In this document: positions 17,465-25,083 of the stretch, in pieces
Position numbering within the stretch: position 1 is the first letter of the stretch
How the letters are laid out: each line of letters begins with the position of its first letter
Assembly (NCBI GenBank): GCA_927910885.1
Contig: CAKMOD010000080.1
Location: 1 to 28,215 of the forward strand
Length of the DNA: 28,215 bases
Direction of reading: 5' to 3'
Origin: an uncultured Prevotella sp.
GTDB taxonomy: Bacteria; Bacteroidota; Bacteroidia; Bacteroidales; Bacteroidaceae
The notes under the pieces: generated by a model
Told to the model about the DNA's origin: nothing
Database searches by the model: none
What the model saw: the letters and a program-made list of their open reading frames with translations, nothing else
Made by a program: the position numbers and the translations under genes

Positions 17465-18289
17465 TTACATATCCTCTTGGAACAATGGATCCTCAGGAAC
17501 AACCATAATTGGTTTCTGCTGAGCAGCCTTCATAATATTCTCTGGTACGTACTTATTATCAACAACCAGACGGAAGGTATATTCATTGAACCAAGGATTA
17601 CTCATAATCAAGTAACCATTCTGACCATAAGAGGCACTCCAAGAGTTCTCTACCTTCCATTTCTTTGGCTGGCCGTTCTCATCTAAGTCTACTGCTGTAA
17701 GTGTCATCGCATGGGTTGAACCACTGTCAAAGGTTGCTATACGCTCTGCCTTGTTCATTGGGAAGGTTGTTCCGAAAAGTGTTGCATAGTCATAGTTATC
17801 CAAGTCAAGATAACCACGCTTGCGGTCGAGCTGCTTACCAACATCATAACTGGTGTACATCTTCGTTGAGTCTTTCAGTGAAGCTATAGCCATCTTCGCT
17901 ATATCTTCCATTGGAAGGTTCACATACTTCCAGTTATGACCATCGTAGGTATGACGGTCATACTCAATTTCGTAGGTCTTATAGTAAGGACGACGAGGGT
18001 CGTTCATTGCCATAATGAAGGTTCCATTGAGTGGACCACCCACTGTTTCCTTATAGAATTCCTGTGGTGTATAGGTCTTAGCCTTACCAATCTGCTTACC
18101 GTTCTTATCCTTGAAAGCAAAGGTGAACGTCTTCACTGGCTCACCCAAAGAAAGTGAGAGTATATGATAGATATTACCCAACATCTCTGTCTTACGTGCC
18201 TTGATAGCTGCCTTCGACTTCTTGTCAGCTACCATCTTACGCAGTTCCAGACCATACTCACGTAGTTTTGATGACACAATCCTTGCCAT
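17465..18289 (-). pseudogene. C1-family aminopeptidase (bleomycin hydrolase/PepC type), C-terminal part (frameshifted)
   Basis: This frame holds the back half of a papain-fold C1B peptidase, including the catalytic His in DSGSTHAMTLTAV (codon at 17713-17711) and the catalytic Asn in KVENSWSASYGQNGY (codon at 17647-17645). Upstream is a helical arm rich in Lys (VADKKSKAAIKARKTEM). The protein ends LFQEDM. Its reading opens at an internal position only because the gene is frameshifted: the intact protein continues from the segment at 18867. The join gives about 467 residues, the usual family length. Confidence 0.88.
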
Positions 18290-18867
18290 GCGAGAGGTAT
18301 TTCAGCTGAATAGGTTTCTTGCATAGCTTCCATTGGTACAACACCATACTTCTCAACCAAGTCAGATACACCGCAGAACGTACCACCATCACTGATAGGA
18401 TTCTTAAAGAAGAACTGTACACGTGGGTCGTCTAATGGCTTACCAGCATTGTCTATCACACCTTGCAGCATCAAGTTTGCTTTCTCTAATTGGTCATAGA
18501 AAGAGAGATAAACGTGAGAATATTCCACTCTCAATGTATCCTTATGGCGACGTGCAAAGTTAGCACGCAAAACATTCAGTCCAGTAAAGAGCCAGCAACG
18601 ACCCGAACTTTTCTGATCTTGGATATTCTGTTTCGGTGTCTCCACGCTAAAGTAGGTATCTACAGGACCAGAATTACGGAAGTTACGAGCAAGGTCATCA
18701 ATAGAATTTGTGGCGATTGCATTCGATAAAGCACGGTCAGACTTAGTCAATCCAGACTTCTGAATCTGCTGCAACATCTGTGCATCAATACCACCATCTT
18801 TCGTCTGTGCCTGAAGTGTAAGTACACAACTTAACAAACCACAAGCAATAAACATATTCTTTCTCAT
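18229..18867 (-). pseudogene. C1-family aminopeptidase (bleomycin hydrolase/PepC type), N-terminal part (frameshifted)
   Basis: The frame starts with a signal peptide (MRKNMFIACGLLSCVLTLQAQ, here split at MRKNMFIACG and LLSCVLTLQAQ), so the enzyme is exported, unlike cytosolic PepC. The catalytic Cys91 lies in SSGRCWLFTGLN, followed by the VYLSFYDQLEKAN region typical of C1B enzymes. The sense frame ends after AMQETYSAE. From there the last 32 residues are out of frame. At 18300-18302 the run reads TTT on the plus strand; a fourth T (AAAA on the coding strand) restores AEN-TSRMARIVSSKLREYG into the next segment. One missing A, real or artefactual, explains the break. Confidence 0.88.
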
Positions 18868-19364
18868 TGTTTTCTTAATAATATTAAGGTAAAGGGTTAT
18901 TTAAAAACTTATTTTCTACAAAGATAATATTTATTTCTTATTGTTGTTGTAATAAAGTGTGAAAATCATCATTGATACTGATAAATTCTACCTAAAAGGG
19001 AAAGGTTAACAATTTCTTTTCATGAAGAAAAAGAATTATTTTCATGAACAAAAATATTTATCTTCATGAAAAAAAAAGATTTATTTTCATAAAAATAAAT
19101 CGGGAATAAGGTTAAATAGTGAGATTGAAGAGGATTAAGTAGTAGAATATAACCCTACTTTATCTCCTTCATTCGGCATTCTTTTGTTCGTAAGTTTTCC
19201 TTGAATAAAAACCTGTACATGAAAAGAAGGCTTCCTATCCTATCACTTTGACCATGCTTTCAGGCATTTTCTATGTAAAACATTTGCGTATCTTGTTTTT
19301 TTTTACGAATATTGCATACGCAAATTAGCGGCTGCTGAAAGTCGCATAAACTAAAAACAAATCT
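18868..19364. other. Divergent intergenic region
   Basis: No gene was found. On the minus strand TATCTTTG (18926-18919) is a plausible -7 box for the C1 peptidase gene, without a clear -33 partner. The third TCATGAA array is at 19020-19093. Near 19275-19330 there are T-rich and TTTG-containing sequences upstream of the transglutaminase-like gene, but no well-spaced promoter could be chosen. Confidence 0.55.
19020..19093. repeat. 22-bp-phased TCATGAA array, copy C
   Basis: Cores TCATGAA at 19020, 19042 and 19064 are exactly 22 bases apart. A decayed TCATAAA follows at 19087 (23 bases, because of one extra A in a long A run). The spacers resemble those of the other copies (for example CAAAAATATTTATCT). 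Confidence 0.8.
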
Positions 19365-21962
19365 ATGAAGAAAATCTTATTGAGCCTGTTTCTTGCTGCT
19401 GTCAGCCTATCAAGCTATGCACAGCACTTTATAACAGACCCTAATTTCAGACAAAAAGTAGAAAACGCATTCCAAGCCAAGATGAAGGTTATTGGCAAGA
19501 AGTTCTATAACACAAAGGGACTTCGGGTATCTCCTGAGGAGGAGGAAGCCTTACGTTTCTTGTATGCTTATATGCCAATTGCCGATGCAACGGACTATCC
19601 TACGGCATATCATCTTAAAAACATACGCACCGCCTTGCAAACAAGAAAGTCTATGGCATGGGGAAAAGATGTCCCTGAATTGCTGTTTAGACATTTCGTT
19701 TTGCCTATGCGTGTGAACAATGAACCACTTGATAGTTCACGTGCTATTTTCTATCGTGAACTGAGTGAGCGTGTAAAAGGACTTCCTATGAAGGATGCTA
19801 TCCTTGAAGTGAACCACTGGTGTCATGAACGAGTTACCTACGAGCCTTCCGATGCTCGTACTTCTTCACCACTACAGTCTATCCGCACAGGGCGTGGACG
19901 CTGTGGCGAAGAGAGCACCTTTACGGTAGCAGCCCTCCGTTCTATCGGTATTCCAGCCCGTCAGGTATATACTCCTCGATGGGCACATACGGATGACAAC
20001 CATGCTTGGGTAGAAGCTTGGGCTGATGGCAAATGGTATTTCTTAGGTGCTTGTGAGCCAGAGCCTGTGCTCAACCTTGCTTGGTTTAACGAGCCTGCAT
20101 CACGTGCAATGCTCATGCACACACGTGCTTTCGGTGATTATGAGGGTCCAGAGGAAGTGATGTTACGTACCAATAACTTCACCGAGATTAATCTCATTGA
20201 CAACTATGGCAGTACGTCAAAGATCGATTTTAAGATTATTGATAAGGATGGCAATCCTGCTGACAATGCTAAGGTAGACTTCAAAATCTATAATTATGCC
20301 GAATTCTATACCGCTGTATCAAAGTACACAGGTGCTGATGGAACGACCTTCCTCTCTGCTGGTAAGGGTGATATGATTGTCTGGGCATCAAAGGATCAGC
20401 AATTTGGCTTTGCTAAAGCCACCTTTGGAAAGGATAAGTCTATCACCATTAAATTGGAATATAATGAGAATAATGTACCAAAGGAAGCTGACCTTGACAT
20501 CGTTCCACCTGCTCAGAACTCTACATTACCTGCCGTAACGAAGGAACAGCGTGATGAAAACACACGTCGTTTGACTTATGAGGATTCAATCCGTCATGCC
20601 TACATTGCCACCTTCCCAACGGCAGAGAGCATGAAGGATTATCGCTATCCAGCAGCCACCCCTTATATTATTAAGGCACGTGGTAATTGGAAGACTATTC
20701 AAGCGTTTGTTGAGAAGTATGCTAATCAGCAGGATCGTGCCCTAAAATTGCTCAGTACTTTGAGCGACAAAGACCTTCGTGATATGCCAATGGAAATATT
20801 GGAAGATAACATGAAGGCAAAGAGCAGCCAACTCTCTCCACGCGTTGAGAGTGAAATGATTCTCACACCATTCAAACAATTCTTTGAGAAAGCCTTTGCA
20901 AAAGAGGCTGCAAGCTTCCGTAAGAACCCAGCTTTGTTGGTTGAGTGGATTCGCAAGAACATCAAAATGAATCCTGATACTCGTGCAATGAGAATCCCAC
21001 AGACACCAAGAAGTGTATGGGAGAGCCGTATTACTGATAGCCGTAGCCGTGATATCTTCTTCGTGGATGTTGCACGCAGCTTGGGTATTGAAGCTCGTAT
21101 GGACCCTGTGGCATGGAAGATTCAGTATAAGCAGAACGGCAAATGGGTGGATGTTGACTTTGATTCAGCAGCACAGCAGACTGCTAAAACTGGTAAATTA
21201 GTACTGACATTCACTCCTGATGGTTTCCTCGATGACCCTAAGTATTATAGCCATTTCTCTATCAGTAAGATTGTTTATGGACAGACATGGCTGATGAACT
21301 TTGACGAAGGACAGGTTGACATGGGTGGAGGTGCTACTTGGTCGAACACCTTTAAGAATGGGGCTACACTCGATGAGGGTACTTATATCCTCGTGACCGG
21401 TCAGCGAATGGCGGATGGTAGTGTACTTGCGCACAGCCGTTTCTTCCAGATTAAACCAGGCGAGACAACCACTCTCCCACTCGATGTACGCCAAGAAAGC
21501 GAAGGGGTGAAGGTGATTGGTAGCTTCAATAGTGAGGACTTGTTTGACAAAGATGGTCAGAACGTTTCTATCCTAAGTCAGACTGGACGCGGCTATTACG
21601 TTCTCGGCGTATTGGGTATTGGTCAGGAGCCAACCAACCACGCTTTGCATGATATTGAAAAGATGAAGGATAAACTCGATAAGTGGGGCCGTCCATTCGT
21701 CTTACTCTTCAAGAACGAGGCGGAAGCTAAGAAGTTCCAAGCACAGAAGGGTGAGTTCCCTAACCTCCCTGCAAAGACTATCTTCGGTATTGATAAGGAT
21801 GGAACCATCCAGCAGGAAATAGCAAAAGAGATGAAACTCCGCAATACTGAACAGCTGCCAATATTCATTATCGCTGACACCTTCAATCGTATTGTCTTCC
21901 TTTCTCAAGGATATACAATCGGACTGGGTGAGCAGCTCGTTAAAACAAGTAGTAAACTTTAA
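19365..21962 (+). CDS. Exported transglutaminase-like protein with a second degenerate domain and thioredoxin-like C-terminus
   Basis: The 865-residue protein has a signal peptide (cleavage near SYA/QHF, residue 20). The first transglutaminase-like domain (about 130-235) carries Cys180 in RGRCGEES and His213 in DDNHAWVEAW; the usual third Asp region reads GACEPEP instead. A beta-sandwich-like stretch follows (about 270-365: STSKIDFKIIDKDGNPADN, TGADGTTFLSAG). Residues about 521-605 look like a second transglutaminase fold without the Cys: the aligned position reads DSRSRDIF, followed by VARSLGIEARMDPV, which parallels AALRSIGIPARQVY of the first domain. The C-terminal 130 residues (from about YYVLGVLGIGQEP) resemble a thioredoxin-like fold. 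The protein is probably periplasmic and acts on protein or peptidoglycan peptides. Family assignment is firm, activity unknown. Confidence 0.85.
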   Translation: MKKILLSLFLAAVSLSSYAQHFITDPNFRQKVENAFQAKMKVIGKKFYNTKGLRVSPEEEEALRFLYAYMPIADATDYPTAYHLKNIRTALQTRKSMAWGKDVPELLFRHFVLPMRVNNEPLDSSRAIFYRELSERVKGLPMKDAILEVNHWCHERVTYEPSDARTSSPLQSIRTGRGRCGEESTFTVAALRSIGIPARQVYTPRWAHTDDNHAWVEAWADGKWYFLGACEPEPVLNLAWFNEPASRAMLMHTRAFGDYEGPEEVMLRTNNFTEINLIDNYGSTSKIDFKIIDKDGNPADNAKVDFKIYNYAEFYTAVSKYTGADGTTFLSAGKGDMIVWASKDQQFGFAKATFGKDKSITIKLEYNENNVPKEADLDIVPPAQNSTLPAVTKEQRDENTRRLTYEDSIRHAYIATFPTAESMKDYRYPAATPYIIKARGNWKTIQAFVEKYANQQDRALKLLSTLSDKDLRDMPMEILEDNMKAKSSQLSPRVESEMILTPFKQFFEKAFAKEAASFRKNPALLVEWIRKNIKMNPDTRAMRIPQTPRSVWESRITDSRSRDIFFVDVARSLGIEARMDPVAWKIQYKQNGKWVDVDFDSAAQQTAKTGKLVLTFTPDGFLDDPKYYSHFSISKIVYGQTWLMNFDEGQVDMGGGATWSNTFKNGATLDEGTYILVTGQRMADGSVLAHSRFFQIKPGETTTLPLDVRQESEGVKVIGSFNSEDLFDKDGQNVSILSQTGRGYYVLGVLGIGQEPTNHALHDIEKMKDKLDKWGRPFVLLFKNEAEAKKFQAQKGEFPNLPAKTIFGIDKDGTIQQEIAKEMKLRNTEQLPIFIIADTFNRIVFLSQGYTIGLGEQLVKTSSKL

Positions 21963-21975
21963 AAAAGGAGGGAGA

Positions 21976-22098
21976 GGAGTTAAGGAGTGAAAGGGAGTTA
22001 AGACAATACTATTTGTTATTGTGATGTATGACTGTTAATCGTCTAATAAACTACATCTATAAGAGTATTGCCTTAACTCCCTTTCACTCCTTAACTCC
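21976..22098. repeat. Long inverted repeat with 35-bp arms (MITE-like or giant hairpin)
   Basis: Arms 21976-22010 and 22064-22098 are complementary at 34 of 35 positions. The one mismatch (A versus G) would still pair as G-U in RNA. The 53-base centre holds another short inverted repeat, GATGTA (22023-22028) with TACATC (22052-22057). The arm is itself built from repeated GGAGTTAAGG / GGAGTGAAAGG / GGAGTTAAG words. It fills the gap between the transglutaminase-like gene and cutC and would form an extremely stable transcript hairpin. Confidence 0.9.
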
Positions 22099-22121
22099 TT
22101 TAACTCCTCAAATAATCCAAC

Positions 22122-22883
22122 ATGAACCGAACTGATTTTGAGATAGAGATATGTGCTAATAGCGTTGAAAGCTGTATAGAAGCACAGAAAGGTGGAGCTA
22201 ATCGTGTAGAACTCTGTATGGGTATTCCCGAAGGTGGCACCACTCCTTCCTATGGCGAAATAAAGATGGCGAGAGAAGTATTGACTGAAACTCGCCTACA
22301 CGTCATTATTCGCAACCGTGGTGGCGACTTCCTTTATACTAAACAGGAACTTCAGCGCATGGCAATGGACATTGATCTCTGCCGTGAGTTAGGTGTGGAT
22401 GGCGTTGTCTTTGGCTGCCTAACGGCTGACGGAGATATCGATTTGGCTGCTAATGAATATCTGATGTCACATGCAAAAGGGATGAGTGTGACCTTCCATC
22501 GTGCCTTTGACCGCTGCCGCGAACCAGAGAAAGCCTTGGAACAGCTCATTGCACTTGGCTTTGAGAGAGTACTTACATCGGGACAGCAACCCACTGCCGA
22601 GAAGGGTATTCCCCTACTCCAGCGATTAAACCAGTTGGCAAATGGTCGTATAAAAATCATGGCGGGTTGTGGTGTGAACGAAAAGAACATTGCACGCATA
22701 CGCCAAGAAACAAACGTACCTGCCTTCCACTTCTCTGCCCGTGAACCACAAACAAGTCGCATGACCTACTCTAACCCATCCGTTTATATGGGTGCTGAGG
22801 GTGCCGATGAAGACACAATCATGTTAACAACAGAGCGCAGAGTGAGAGATACAATTGGCGCACTGATGGGAAAGATGGCATAA
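22122..22883 (+). CDS. cutC: CutC family protein (copper homeostasis)
   Basis: The 253-residue protein matches the CutC family along its whole length: EICANSVESCIEAQKGGANR, VELCMGIPEGGTTPSYG, HVIIRNRGGDFLYT, GVDGVVFGCLTADGDID, TFHRAFD, VLTSGQQPTA, MAGCGVN and the end FHFSAREP. The family folds as a TIM barrel and has been linked to copper tolerance, though the biochemical role is uncertain. The gene begins 24 bases after the right arm of the long inverted repeat, so that hairpin lies within any read-through transcript from the upstream gene. No own promoter with good spacing was found. Confidence 0.93.
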   Translation: MNRTDFEIEICANSVESCIEAQKGGANRVELCMGIPEGGTTPSYGEIKMAREVLTETRLHVIIRNRGGDFLYTKQELQRMAMDIDLCRELGVDGVVFGCLTADGDIDLAANEYLMSHAKGMSVTFHRAFDRCREPEKALEQLIALGFERVLTSGQQPTAEKGIPLLQRLNQLANGRIKIMAGCGVNEKNIARIRQETNVPAFHFSAREPQTSRMTYSNPSVYMGAEGADEDTIMLTTERRVRDTIGALMGKMA

Positions 22884-23068
22884 AGAAATACTTATATACC
22901 GAAATTAAATTCAGAAACATAGAAAGATTTATCTTCATTACTTTAACAAAGTAAACTACTGTGTCGTAATAATTTGTAGACAAGAAAGGGAAGATTTCAG
23001 AAGTAATAGAAGCTTGACGGAGTGAAACTTATTAGGGCAAGAGTTTGTCAAGCGTGTTCCGTACTTTG

Positions 23069-23129
23069 GTGTTTATGGTTAGCACGCCTTGTGCGCAGTG
23101 TTAGCACGAGACGTGCTAACCGTAAACAC
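23069..23129. repeat. Inverted repeat with duplicated left arm
   Basis: GTGTTTATGGTTAGCACG (23069-23086) is complementary to 23112-23129 except for one position that pairs G-U in RNA. A second copy of part of the left arm, GTTAGCACG (23100-23108), pairs perfectly with CGTGCTAAC (23112-23120) around a three-base loop. Two mutually exclusive hairpins are therefore possible. Confidence 0.8.
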
Positions 23130-23256
23130 AATGTGTGATAACAGTTGTAAGTCACATAAAAAGGGACTTGTAAAAGCAAGATAATAGGTAGAAAACGGAT
23201 ACTATTCAGCCTTGAGGTGAAAGACCGAGTGTGAAATAGTATATATACAATCTGAA

Positions 23257-23343
23257 AGTTGCTGTCACTCCTATCACAATAAACTACACTGTAAGTGACT
23301 TATTATAAACTACTTATCACAAATGTTAAAAATGACAGCAACT
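23257..23343. repeat. MITE-like element with 11-bp inverted ends
   Basis: AGTTGCTGTCA (23257-23267) and TGACAGCAACT (23333-23343) are exact reverse complements bounding 87 bases. Inside, TATCACAATAAACTAC near 23272 and TATAAACTACTTATCACAA near 23304 share words. It ends 41 bases before the promoter of the Abi module. A mobile-element remnant is possible, but no target duplication was verified. Confidence 0.5.
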
Positions 23344-23384
23344 AAAAATAAAAAAGAATTAGTATTATTTTCTTAATTAAGAAC

Positions 23385-23415
23385 TTGCAATATTAAGATA
23401 ATTTATTTACCTTTG
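23385..23415 (+). promoter_or_regulatory. Predicted promoter of the Abi-associated RNA
   Basis: TTG (23385-23387), exactly 20 bases, then TACCTTTG (23408-23415): one of the best -33/-7 pairs in the window. The transcript start is expected near 23421, about 135 bases before the abi ATG. Confidence 0.7.
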
Positions 23416-23420
23416 CAATG

Positions 23421-23551
23421 TAAGTTCTAACTGAATCTATAAACATACCTTGAAGTAGTGTGAAGTCTTAAAAATATCACGACAAAGTTCGTGACAAAGA
23501 TAACAGAACTCACTTGCATCCCATTAGAACTGCAGGTGGGTCATTTTTTTT
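23421..23551 (+). ncRNA. Candidate structured RNA (AbiF-RNA-like antitoxin or regulator)
   Basis: Between a good promoter and a T run directly ahead of the abi start lies about 130 nt of structured sequence. TCACGA (23477-23482) and TCGTGA (23489-23494) form a hairpin with a six-base loop. CACTTGCA (23511-23518) and TGCAGGTG (23531-23538) form a terminator stem with one G-U pair and a 12-base loop. GTTCTAA at the 5' end (23424-23430) is exactly complementary to TTAGAAC in that loop (23524-23530), so a pseudoknot is possible. The 5' AGTTCT could also pair with AGAACT at 23505-23510. A conserved RNA motif upstream of abiF genes is known from published searches (recalled, not checked here). The identity with that motif and the antitoxin role are inference. 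Confidence 0.55.
23511..23551 (+). terminator. Terminator hairpin five bases before the abi start codon
   Basis: The 8-bp stem is followed by GGTCA and eight T (23544-23551). The start codon is at 23557. Most transcripts from the upstream promoter should stop here, so abi would be made only from read-through. Confidence 0.65.
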
Positions 23552-23556
23552 ATATT

Positions 23557-24477
23557 ATGAAGAACCAGAAACCACGAACGTTAGACGATCAACTTTCCAG
23601 TTTAAAAAATCGTGGAATGCATTTCCATAATGAACAATTAGCTAAGGAGTATCTTAGTCGTATAAGTTATTTCCGTTTAAAATACTTTTGGATAGACATG
23701 TTAGATAAAGATTCTGGAGATTTCAAGGAGGACACATACTTCGAAGATGTTATTGATAGGTATGAATTAGACAAATCTTTTCGTCGAATAATGTTTGATG
23801 CGATAGAAATCTTGGAAGTGGGGATTCGTACCAGAATTATATCTACCTTTTCATTATCGACTGGCACTGGATTATGGTATCTTGATAATAGCTTGTTTGA
23901 AAATAAGCATTATCATAAAGAGTTTGTCCTAAAATTAAAATATGAATTTGGAAGAAGTACAGACCCTTATGCACGTGATTTTATCCGTGAGAGTAAGATT
24001 TGGGATGAATCATCGTTTGAAGGAGACAATCCAGATGCATGGATGATTATAGAGACAGCTTCTTTTGGTACGCTCTCAAAGATGTATAAGAATCTTAAGG
24101 CTCAATCTTCATTGCAATCAGCAATCGCTAAGGAATTTGGACTGAATTCATCTAAAGAACTTTCAAGTTGGCTGGAATCAATATCTGTGTTAAGAAATAT
24201 GATAGCCCACCACTCACGTCTGTGGTATAAAGTGTTTGCTAAAAAACCTGTTAACATCAAGGGATATCATGAAAAGTGGCTTAATCAAGATATGACAGAT
24301 AATCAGAGAAAACGTACCTTTGGAGTTGTTTCATGTGTGCTTTATCTCATTAACAGCTTGGATCCTAAGAATAATATAAAAGAACAAATCATAAAAATAT
24401 TCTCTCTTCACCCCAAAGTTCCCATATACATGCTTGGTTTTACTGATGGCTGGAGAGAGAATCCCATCTGGAAGTAA
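23557..24477 (+). CDS. Abi_2 (AbiD/AbiF-type) abortive infection protein with HEPN motif
   Basis: The 306-residue protein matches the Abi_2 family: the start KNQKPRTLDDQLSSLKNRGM, the RISYFRLKYFWIDM segment, and the C-terminal LRNMIAHHSRLWYKVF. The last contains the HEPN RNase signature R-x4-H (Arg213, His218). The frame could be opened at GTG 23491, but the ATG at 23557 gives the normal family N-terminus and leaves the upstream structured RNA untranslated. Abi_2 proteins stop phage infection or act as toxins, and HEPN members usually cut RNA. The gene stands alone as a defence insertion between cutC and the merR-alaS pair, surrounded by repeats, and is AT-richer than its neighbours. There is no protein antitoxin partner; the RNA upstream is the natural candidate. 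Confidence 0.88.
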   Translation: MKNQKPRTLDDQLSSLKNRGMHFHNEQLAKEYLSRISYFRLKYFWIDMLDKDSGDFKEDTYFEDVIDRYELDKSFRRIMFDAIEILEVGIRTRIISTFSLSTGTGLWYLDNSLFENKHYHKEFVLKLKYEFGRSTDPYARDFIRESKIWDESSFEGDNPDAWMIIETASFGTLSKMYKNLKAQSSLQSAIAKEFGLNSSKELSSWLESISVLRNMIAHHSRLWYKVFAKKPVNIKGYHEKWLNQDMTDNQRKRTFGVVSCVLYLINSLDPKNNIKEQIIKIFSLHPKVPIYMLGFTDGWRENPIWK

Positions 24478-24567
24478 AATTCTGTTTTGAAGTGGGAAGA
24501 CAAGATAGTTCGTTTATATGCTTTCTTTATTATTAAAAAACATACAAATGGGTAAATATAAAATATC

Positions 24568-24906
24568 CTATACCAATCCGTCTAATTGTTTTTTGAGTTC
24601 TTTCAGTTGGTCGCGCACAGAGAAGAGGGTTTCCATAACCTTTTGGCTCTTGTCAGCACCACTTCTATTCTCCTGCAACATCTTGCGAGCAGCAGCAATC
24701 TTAAAGCCACGCACCTTGACAAGATTGTAAATAACCTTTATCTGTTCAATGTCCTTCTCCGTATATTGGCGCACACGGTTGCCCGTCGTCTTAGGACGAA
24801 GGTGTGGGAACTCGGTTTCCCAGTATCTCAACAGACTCTCCGTAACGTTAATCTGCTGTGCCACTTCCTTGATAGAATAATACAGTTTGCGCGGATTCTC
24901 TGCCAT
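24568..24906 (-). CDS. MerR-family transcriptional regulator
   Basis: The 112-residue protein has an N-terminal MerR winged helix (about 9-78): YSIKEVAQQINVTESLLRYW, the RQYTEKDIEQIKVIYNLVK wing region, and GFKIAAARKML. A short coiled-coil dimerisation helix (METLFSVRDQLKELKKQL) ends the protein. It has no room for an effector domain, as in the small MerR-like regulators common in Bacteroidota. It is divergent from alaS with about 177 bases between the starts and convergent with the abi gene. Target genes cannot be read from sequence. Confidence 0.9.
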   Translation of the reverse strand: MAENPRKLYYSIKEVAQQINVTESLLRYWETEFPHLRPKTTGNRVRQYTEKDIEQIKVIYNLVKVRGFKIAAARKMLQENRSGADKSQKVMETLFSVRDQLKELKKQLDGLV

Positions 24907-25009
24907 GTCTTAGTAACTTTTATATCAATTATTTACACAATCTTAGGTCTGAATGGGAAGACTATACCCACCTCTAAAATAAGTTTTTACGTATTCAGCA
25001 GCCTAATTG

Positions 25010-25041
25010 TTTGCAAAAATACTCAAAAGTCAGTATCTTTG
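25010..25041 (+). promoter_or_regulatory. Predicted promoter of alaS
   Basis: TTTG (25010-25013), 20 bases, TATCTTTG (25034-25041): a close match to the Bacteroidota consensus, with transcription expected near 25047. Confidence 0.75.
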
Positions 25042-25083
25042 CAACACTTTTAGGTAGAAAAATTGAATTAAAATAAAATAAAG

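Larger units (their letters stand above)
22884..23384. other. Gene-free, repeat-rich region upstream of the Abi module
   Basis: No gene is seen. It contains a stem-loop GCTTGAC (23012-23018)/GTCAAGC (23047-23053) with inner AAACT/AGTTT, the inverted repeat at 23069-23129, and the inverted repeat at 23257-23343. The remaining sequence is AT-rich. Confidence 0.6.

Noticed and set aside
23491..23556. Extended N-terminus of the Abi protein from GTG
   Set aside because: It would translate the hairpin, terminator and T run, and the family normally begins close to KNQKP at 23557.
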